Assembly (NCBI GenBank): GCA_035291645.1
Contig: DATDRQ010000060.1
Coordinates: 1 to 12,483 of the forward strand
DNA from: DATDRQ01 sp035291645
Lineage (GTDB): Bacteria > Chloroflexota > Anaerolineae > Anaerolineales > UBA4823
Direction of reading: 5' to 3'
DNA: 12,483 nucleotides
This document shows positions 7,683 to 12,483 of this stretch, piece by piece (the stretch's first letter is position 1; each line of letters opens with the position of its first letter). A program made the translations under genes and the position numbers. The notes beneath the pieces were generated by a model, which saw only the letters and a program-made list of their open reading frames with translations, searched no databases and was not told the DNA's origin.

Positions 7683-8933
7683 CTAAAAAAGGAATACTGT
7701 TACCGGGTCTCCGACTTCGAGGCCAGTCGCGTCTGCCGGAATGCAGGCCAGACCATCGGCGCGAACCAGCGTGAAGATTAAATTACTCCTCCCGAAAACC
7801 GGCTCTGCCAGAAAGGAATTATTTTCCATCCGCAGCTTCACCGGCACCCAATCCTCCCGACCAGCTTGAGAGGGCAAGTTGATCGTGATTCGCGCCGTCA
7901 GGCCTAACCGTGCCTCTGGATTGGTCATCCCGAGCATGCGGTGGAGGGTTGGAACGATAAAAAGATAAGCGATCACCAATGCGCTTACCGGATTTCCTGG
8001 CAGTCCGATCACCGGTTTTGGCGGCGAACCTGCCGGGACCGCACAGGCTGCCAGGATAGTCGGTTTACCGGGACGGACGTTCACGCCGTGCACCAACACC
8101 CCGGGTTTACCCAGTGCATCGATGACCTGTGCAGTCAGGTCTCGCACGCTTGCCGACGATCCCGCTGTAATCACCACGAGATCACATGCCTGGAGGGCCT
8201 GGAAGGCAACCTCGAAAAGCCTTCCGGCGTCGTCTGGGATGATCCCATAGCGAATTGGGACTCCCCCAGCCTGCTCGACCAGGGCGCTGAGCGAGTAGGA
8301 GTTTACATCTCTGACCTGCCCCGAACGGACATTTGCTTCTGGGCTGACCACTTCATCCCCACTGGAGAGGATCCCGACCAGGGGACGTCTGGCGACGGAG
8401 ACCCGCGTAATTCCGAGCGCCATCAAGCCCCCAATCTCTGCGGGGCGTAACCTGGCTCCGGCTGGGATGATTTCGTCGCTAAACGCAACATCCTCCCCGA
8501 TCTTCAAGACGTTCTCCCCAACACTCACCGCCCGCAGTGCTTCAATTTCACCCTCCCGAACAACCTGCGTGTTCTCAACCATGATCACGGCGTCCGAGCC
8601 GGCCGGCAGCATCCCACCGGTATGAATCAGACCGCATCTTCCGGCAGTTAATGAGAAATCCGGCGAAGTCCCCATGCTTACCTCACCCGTCACGGTGAGA
8701 TAGGCAGGTAGAGTATCACTGGCCCCATAGGTGTCCCCTGCCCGAACTGCGTAACCATCGACGGTGCTGCGAGGGAATGCAGGCAAGGGATGTGGGGCGG
8801 TTACCGGGTGAGCTACGATCCTCCCTGGAGCAGAAATAGTATCGACATCCTCTGAGCCGGGGTTGAATGAAATATGAGCGAACAGGCGTTCGAGTGCTTC
8901 TTTAGGAGGCAGTAAGGTTAGAAATTCTGGCAT
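7683..8933 (-). CDS. moeA: Molybdopterin molybdenumtransferase MoeA
   Basis: Last step of molybdenum cofactor synthesis: metal insertion into molybdopterin-AMP. 416 aa, normal length. Family motifs in order: FPRSTVDGYAVRAGD (53-67, Asp59), GENVLKIGED (139-148), the MoCF_biosynth core with SSGDE (190-194), TAGSSASVRD (256-265) and GLPGNPVSAL (310-319), and the C-terminal beta-barrel domain IV (about 343-416). The R-S-T-x-D-G form is closer to standard MoeA than the second copy at 4827-6815, which lacks this Arg-Ser. AGGA lies five bases before the ATG. It follows the prenyltransferase gene by 33 bases and precedes the deacetylase by 52 bases, all on one strand. Confidence 0.94.
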   Translation of the reverse strand: MPEFLTLLPPKEALERLFAHISFNPGSEDVDTISAPGRIVAHPVTAPHPLPAFPRSTVDGYAVRAGDTYGASDTLPAYLTVTGEVSMGTSPDFSLTAGRCGLIHTGGMLPAGSDAVIMVENTQVVREGEIEALRAVSVGENVLKIGEDVAFSDEIIPAGARLRPAEIGGLMALGITRVSVARRPLVGILSSGDEVVSPEANVRSGQVRDVNSYSLSALVEQAGGVPIRYGIIPDDAGRLFEVAFQALQACDLVVITAGSSASVRDLTAQVIDALGKPGVLVHGVNVRPGKPTILAACAVPAGSPPKPVIGLPGNPVSALVIAYLFIVPTLHRMLGMTNPEARLGLTARITINLPSQAGREDWVPVKLRMENNSFLAEPVFGRSNLIFTLVRADGLACIPADATGLEVGDPVTVFLF

Positions 8934-8966
8934 TTGGTCCTGAGAAATAGCTGTCAGAGGATCGAA

Positions 8967-9875
8967 CTAACGAGTCCAAAAAGCAAACGCCAGCAGATAA
9001 ACTTCGCTGATAAATAAGACGATGCCAGTCAGCGTCAGATTCCGCCAGTTAGGCCTGGCTCCCGCTGCGATCCGCCGCATCTGCCAGATCTGCAACAGAC
9101 CCAGGGGAAGCGTCAGGAGAGCCGGAAGGACTATAGGGAGGGGAAGCCCGAACATGGCTGCCAGGGCAAGTAACAGATACGCACTGATGATTAGGGTATT
9201 ATGAAGGTTCATCGCCCTTTCCCAACCCATGCGGACCAACAGAGTATTTTTCTCGAACTTCACATCTGCCGAATAATCTGGAAATTCGAACTCCAACATC
9301 ATCGCCAGGTGCAGGGGCATGAGGGGAAAAGTGCTCATCGCCACCAACCGGTGGAGCTCACCGAATTGCAGAAGGAAGGCAAAAGTGGGAACGAGGATAG
9401 AAACCAGGATAGACGTAGTCAACTCGCCGTAACCGGACCTGGCCAGGCTGATCGGCGGGGTGGAGTAAAAGAAAGCGCCCAGGAAGCTGAGCGCCAAGAG
9501 CAAGGCGATCGTTGGGGATAAAATCTCCCGGGAGATCAACAACACGATTAACGCAGAAAAAACGGTCAAGGCGGTCGCTGCTGCTAAGAGGACCGTGTTA
9601 CGCGAGATCTTCCCAGGTCCAACCGCACCGCTGCCCCCAGAGAATATCGTCCGATTCCTGTTCTCCTGATCTGCCGGAGAATCGAAGTATTCGTTCAAAT
9701 ATTGGGCGCTGAGCTGCAGGGTGGTCACAACCGCCTGCCCTAAAAAATATATCCCCCAATCGATCTCTGCCCCCAAATAACGGGCAATGCCCGCTCCTAA
9801 AGCGAACAGGAGTAATCCCCCCAGCAGGAAGAGAGGCCGAGACATGCGGATGAAGAGCAGGATTTGGGAATCCAT
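8967..9875 (-). CDS. UbiA-family prenyltransferase (MenA-like)
   Basis: Polytopic membrane enzyme, 302 aa, with about eight to nine hydrophobic helices, transferring a prenyl chain onto an aromatic acceptor. The first Mg-diphosphate motif is NEYFDSPADQENRNR (61-75, Asp65 and Asp69) and the second is DYSADVKFEKNT (200-211, Asp200 and Asp204), as in UbiA/MenA proteins. 1,4-dihydroxy-2-naphthoate prenyltransferase (menaquinone synthesis) is a reasonable guess, but other UbiA members cannot be excluded. I chose the ATG at 9873-9875, which has GAGG (9884-9887) eight bases upstream. A TTG at 9933-9935 in the same frame has no ribosome site and would overlap the end of the rhodanese frame. With that start, the gene begins 10 bases after the readthrough stop of the rhodanese gene. 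Confidence 0.87.
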   Translation of the reverse strand: MDSQILLFIRMSRPLFLLGGLLLFALGAGIARYLGAEIDWGIYFLGQAVVTTLQLSAQYLNEYFDSPADQENRNRTIFSGGSGAVGPGKISRNTVLLAAATALTVFSALIVLLISREILSPTIALLLALSFLGAFFYSTPPISLARSGYGELTTSILVSILVPTFAFLLQFGELHRLVAMSTFPLMPLHLAMMLEFEFPDYSADVKFEKNTLLVRMGWERAMNLHNTLIISAYLLLALAAMFGLPLPIVLPALLTLPLGLLQIWQMRRIAAGARPNWRNLTLTGIVLFISEVYLLAFAFWTR

Positions 9876-9885
9876 CCCGGTTACC

Positions 9886-10356
9886 TCAAGGTTCGAGAGG
9901 GTAGCCAGCCTGAGCCCAGACTTGCAAGCCGCCAAGAATTGGATTTACCCTATTGAAACCACTCTCGAGCAGGATTTGCGCCGCACGGGCGCTCGTCTCT
10001 TCGGCAGGTCAGGTGCAGTAGGTGATGACCCAATCCTCGGGTTTCAGCTCATCCATGCGCGCCTCGAGCTCCGTCAATGGAATGGAGAGCGAACCCGGGA
10101 TATGGTCCTCGGCGTACGAAGCCGCATCGCGCACGTCGACGAAGACGGCTTCTTGGGAATCAAAGGCCGCTTTGGCTTCTACCAAGGTAATTCTTGGTAT
10201 CCCGGTTAGTTGTCCGCTCTGGATTGTAGTTTCGATGGCTGGGGTGTTCACATTATTCTGAAGAAAGAAGAATATAAGAACAGCGCCAAGGACGAATAAG
10301 AATCCCAGCAGGATTAATAGGATTGGAATAGTTGAACGCCTGGTCGACGTCGCCAT
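9886..10356 (-). CDS. Membrane-anchored rhodanese-like protein with in-frame TGA (candidate selenoprotein)
   Basis: Single-domain rhodanese on an N-terminal anchor (transmembrane residues about 9-32), probably facing outside. Features: VFVDVRD (71-77), HIPGSLSIPL (85-94), then active-site VITYCT with Cys114. Codon 116 is TGA (10009-10011). The same frame continues without other stops for 40 codons: PAEETSARAAQILLESG, then GGLQVWAQAGYPLEP, the normal end of a rhodanese domain, stopping at TGA 9886-9888. As I recall them, related proteins read YC-x-CP-x-E-x-TSA, so the TGA replaces the second Cys; selenocysteine is the simplest reading (C-T-Sec), giving 156 aa. Ending at codon 116 would remove the last third of the fold. 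GAGG lies before the ATG. Alternatives are a recent nonsense mutation or a base-call error. No Sec machinery genes are in this window. Confidence 0.72.
9978..9992 (-). promoter_or_regulatory. Candidate bacterial SECIS hairpin downstream of the in-frame TGA
   Basis: On the minus strand, GCGCC (9988-9992) pairs with GGCGC (9978-9982) around the loop CGTGC. The loop begins 21 bases after the TGA, and one of its first two bases is G. As I recall the bacterial SECIS model (short upper stem, small loop with an early G, roughly 16-37 bases from the UGA), this fits. The stem is only five base pairs, and a GC-rich coding region can produce such a hairpin by chance. Confidence 0.45.
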
Positions 10357-10483
10357 GTTTTTCCCTCAGGGGTGCATCATACCATAAGATTATTTGTAGC
10401 CCTCGTGATTGAAGAACTGGGGATCCATCTACCTGTCAGGAGCTTAAAGATTCTTTATCTAGAACCAGCCACTCCAGGAGGAT
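10357..10483. other. Divergent intergenic region between rhodanese and serine hydrolase genes
   Basis: 127 bases holding the start regions of both divergent genes. TGAGGG precedes the rhodanese ATG on the minus strand. AGGAGG (10476-10481) precedes the plus-strand ATG by only two bases. A short palindrome AAAGATTCTTT lies near 10446-10456. I see no convincing -35/-10 pair for either gene, though promoters must lie here. Confidence 0.4.
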
Positions 10484-11995
10484 ATGTTATACTCACCGAT
10501 CGCTATGGGACGACGTGGAACTTTCTCTCCACTCCGCATGATCTCCTTGCTCTTGTTGCTGAGCGCGGTGATCCTGCTCACACTCCAGCTGGTTCGCTTC
10601 AGCCGCTTACGGGCTACCCTACCCGAAGGTATGCGCATCGGGGGCGTGCCGGTCAGCGGGTTAGATAGACAGGCAGCTGCCCAGCGCCTCCTGGAGGCTT
10701 ACACGACCACCCCGGTCGAGCTTCACTACGGCGACTCGACGGTCCAGATCGATCCAGCAGTCGCCGAATTTAAACTCGACCTGGAAAGTATGCTGGCCGC
10801 TGCAGAACTCAATCGCAGTGAACAGTCTTTCTGGGTCGATTTTTGGAATTTCCTTTGGGGTCGCTCGACGCCACCGGCCGATATCCCCCTGCGTTCATCA
10901 TTTTCAGAAGCCCGTTTGAGGACTTATCTGCAAGACGAGATCGCCGCACGTTATGACCAGCCGCCCTCGCCTTCGATTCCGGCGGTCGGCACAGTTAATT
11001 TTCAGCCTGGCAAACAAGGGACTGTCCTGGATATCGATCAATCTGTCCCCCAAATCGAGAGCGCATTTCAATCGATCTCCAACCGGGTTGTCGATCTTCC
11101 CCTGGGACGCACTGACCCTCCACGGCCTTCATTCCAGAATTTGGAGATCCTCCTGAAACAAACCGTCGATCTTTCTGAATTCGATGGCCTGGTTGGTCTC
11201 TATATGCTGGACTTAAATACGGCGGAGGAAATCCACTTCGCTTACCAGCAAGGCCAGGATTATCCAACCAACCCGGATATCGCTTTTACCGCCGCGAGCA
11301 TCATCAAGATCCCGATCATGGTATCGACCTTCAGGCGGCTTGGCGAAATCCCAGATCAGGAAACCATCAAACTTCTGGAGGAGATGATCGAAAAGTCTGG
11401 GAATGACCCGGCAGACTGGGTGATGGAGCGGGTGATCGATCCGAACAATGCCCCCATCGAGGTAACCAATGACCTGCACGCTTTGGGTCTGGAGAGCACT
11501 TTCCTGGCGGGGCAGTTTTTCCCCGGTGCGCCGTTATTGGCCGCCTACGAGACACCCGCCAACACGCGCGGCGACATGAACACGGACCCGGATATTTACA
11601 ACCAGACGACCCCTTCAGAGATCGGCATGCTATTAGAGGATATCTATCAATGTAACCAATCGGGCGGGGGTACACTGATGGCTGTCTTTCCTGGCGATTT
11701 CACCCAGAGAGAATGCCAGACCATGCTGACTTACCTCACCCGGAACAACCTCGGGCTGTTGATCGAGGCGGGCGTCCCGGATGGGACCGAGGTAGCGCAT
11801 AAACACGGCTGGGTAACCTACTTCGGAGTAATGAATACCCTTGGCGACGCCGGGATTGTCTATACACCCGGGGGGAATTACGTATTGGTGATTTTCCTGT
11901 ACAAGCCTGGGGAGCTAATCTGGGACCCCGCTTCCGAGCTGGTAGCCAACCTTTCCCAGGCAGTCTATAATTATTTTAACTATCCCTCTCCCTGA
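10484..11995 (+). CDS. Membrane-anchored serine hydrolase of the class A beta-lactamase/PBP fold
   Basis: 503 aa, the only plus-strand gene. An N-terminal signal-anchor (about 18-38) is followed by two modules resembling the peptidoglycan-binding/VanW-associated domain (GMRIGGVPVSGLDRQAAAQ near 49-67 and a second near 140-205), then a beta-lactamase-like domain (about 235-495). Catalytic motifs: SIIK (Ser272, Lys275; SxxK), SGN (305-307; SxN) and KHG (440-442; equivalent of KTG). I cannot place a convincing Glu166 equivalent, so a cell-wall peptidase or related serine hydrolase is as likely as true beta-lactamase activity. The ATG at 10484 has AGGAGG only two bases away; ATG at 10505 or 10538 would also keep the anchor. 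A terminator follows the stop. Confidence 0.88.
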   Translation: MLYSPIAMGRRGTFSPLRMISLLLLLSAVILLTLQLVRFSRLRATLPEGMRIGGVPVSGLDRQAAAQRLLEAYTTTPVELHYGDSTVQIDPAVAEFKLDLESMLAAAELNRSEQSFWVDFWNFLWGRSTPPADIPLRSSFSEARLRTYLQDEIAARYDQPPSPSIPAVGTVNFQPGKQGTVLDIDQSVPQIESAFQSISNRVVDLPLGRTDPPRPSFQNLEILLKQTVDLSEFDGLVGLYMLDLNTAEEIHFAYQQGQDYPTNPDIAFTAASIIKIPIMVSTFRRLGEIPDQETIKLLEEMIEKSGNDPADWVMERVIDPNNAPIEVTNDLHALGLESTFLAGQFFPGAPLLAAYETPANTRGDMNTDPDIYNQTTPSEIGMLLEDIYQCNQSGGGTLMAVFPGDFTQRECQTMLTYLTRNNLGLLIEAGVPDGTEVAHKHGWVTYFGVMNTLGDAGIVYTPGGNYVLVIFLYKPGELIWDPASELVANLSQAVYNYFNYPSP

Positions 11996-12006
11996 AAATT
12001 AAGTCA

Positions 12007-12042
12007 AACTCCCCAGGGTTTATGGCATGGGGAGTTATTTTT
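12007..12042 (+). terminator. Rho-independent terminator between convergent genes
   Basis: AACTCCCCA (12007-12015) pairs with TGGGGAGTT (12028-12036): a perfect 9-bp stem with a 12-base loop, followed by ATTTTTC. It lies 12 bases after the serine hydrolase stop. On the opposite strand the stem is followed by a less regular T-containing tract, so it may also help stop the glutamine synthetase transcript. Confidence 0.85.
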
Positions 12043-12088
12043 CATCGAAATCGATGACAAAGTAGCGGGTTTGCGATCCCTTCCAGGA

Positions 12089-12483
12089 TCAGGCGACTTC
12101 CAGGTATCGTTCGACCTCCCAATCGGTCACCCGCGTGCGGTATTCCTCCACCTCCGCCCATTTTGCCCGACGGAAGCTTTCATATGTCGATTCACCGAGT
12201 GCATCCTGGAGGACGGCATCCTCCTCGAGCAGGCGTAGCGCCTCGGCGAGTGAACCAGGCAACTCGGCGATATCCTTCTCGGCCCGCTCTTCAGCTGTAA
12301 GGTGATAAACATTGATATCGTTCAACGGCGCCGGGGCGTTCAATCCACAGTCGATGCCGTCCAATCCAGCAGCCAGCATGGCGGCAAGCGCCAGGTACGG
12401 ATTTGCAGAGGGGTCGGGAAAGCGAAGTTCGGCGCGCACCGATTTCTCTCGACCCGTCGTATAGCGGGGTATGCGAATCAGGG
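12089..12483 (-). CDS. glnA: Glutamine synthetase type I, C-terminal 130 residues (5' end outside window)
   Basis: ATP-dependent synthesis of glutamine from glutamate and ammonia; cytoplasmic dodecamer in this family. The visible part begins LIRIPRY, followed by RAELRFPDPSANPYLA, the conserved block that carries substrate-contacting Arg residues, and AAMLAAGLDGI. The segment NVYHLTAEERAEKDIAELPGSL corresponds to the region of the adenylylation Tyr in enteric enzymes, but the context is unlike NLYDLP and closer to the GSI-alpha type, which is not adenylylated. The frame is open to the window edge; an internal ATG at 12439 is not the real start. The end, with EYRTRVTDWEVERYLEVA, is complete and typical. 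Confidence 0.93.
   Translation of the reverse strand, partial: LIRIPRYTTGREKSVRAELRFPDPSANPYLALAAMLAAGLDGIDCGLNAPAPLNDINVYHLTAEERAEKDIAELPGSLAEALRLLEEDAVLQDALGESTYESFRRAKWAEVEEYRTRVTDWEVERYLEVA

Noticed and set aside
7941..8450. Plus-strand ORF of 169 codons opposite moeA
   Set aside because: Antisense shadow of a gene with complete MoeA motifs; its composition (many Cys, His and Arg) is not protein-like for any family I know.
8967..9935. TTG start at 9935 for the prenyltransferase
   Set aside because: No ribosome site precedes it, the added 20 residues do not look like UbiA sequence and they overlap the rhodanese end; the ATG at 9875 has GAGG at good spacing.
10009..10356. Rhodanese read as a complete 115-aa protein ending at the TGA
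   Set aside because: It would end in the middle of the active-site loop, losing the last helices and strand of the fold, while intact rhodanese sequence continues in the same frame for 40 codons up to the next gene.
9886..10356. Rhodanese as a decayed pseudogene
   Set aside because: Apart from the one TGA there are no frameshifts or further stops, and the downstream residues are well kept. A very recent nonsense mutation cannot be excluded, but it would be a coincidence that it falls on the expected Cys codon.
10372..10668. Plus-strand ORF of 98 codons upstream of and overlapping the serine hydrolase
   Set aside because: No ribosome site, no recognisable family, and most of it lies in another frame of a confident gene.

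Overview
The window reads as a chromosomal segment of a free-living, respiring bacterium of moderate GC. Gene content and protein style suggest a member of the Chloroflexota (Anaerolineae-like): GAF-type histidine kinases with NarL-type regulators, a lipoprotein cytochrome c, two MoeA paralogues, a UbiA-family prenyltransferase and a GSI-alpha-like glutamine synthetase. This assignment rests on overall resemblance only; there is no rRNA or other marker in the window. Nothing points to a phage, plasmid, insertion sequence or CRISPR locus.

Layout. All genes except one lie on the minus strand and are described in transcription order. At the right edge (12089-12483) is the C-terminal part of glutamine synthetase. 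It converges on a plus-strand, membrane-anchored serine beta-lactamase/PBP-like hydrolase (10484-11995), with a hairpin terminator between them. Diverging from the hydrolase is a tight minus-strand run: a membrane-anchored rhodanese with an in-frame TGA (9886-10356), a UbiA-family prenyltransferase (8967-9875), moeA (7683-8933), a secreted polysaccharide deacetylase (6830-7630), a moeA fused to a periplasmic-binding-protein-like domain (4827-6815), a Bcp-type peroxiredoxin (4305-4760), a lipoprotein cytochrome c (3793-4248), and an overlapping histidine kinase/response regulator pair (1211-3740). A strong 14-bp hairpin (1117-1148) closes that run. To its left is a reading frame coding for a degenerate receiver domain that runs without a stop into cytochrome c oxidase subunit II (1-1011, truncated by the window edge).

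How the genes fit together. The left half is respiratory and redox-related: CoxII, an extracytoplasmic mono-heme cytochrome c, a thiol peroxidase, and a two-component system whose kinase has a Cys-rich CX2CX9C segment in its first GAF domain. The middle concerns molybdenum cofactor (two MoeA types) and probably quinone synthesis (UbiA family). The rhodanese is extracytoplasmic and may act in thiol/sulfur redox chemistry.

Most notable points. (1) The rhodanese has TGA exactly where related CXCP-type rhodaneses, as I recall them, carry the second Cys of the active-site loop. The remaining 40 codons are intact and rhodanese-like, the readthrough stop lies 10 nt before the next start, and a small GC-rich hairpin follows the TGA at a distance suitable for a bacterial SECIS element. 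This is a strong candidate selenoprotein with a C-T-Sec motif. (2) A phosphorylation-defective receiver domain is in frame with CoxII. (3) The kinase has a possible Fe-S, heme or metal-binding GAF domain. No stretch over 300 bases lacks a gene.
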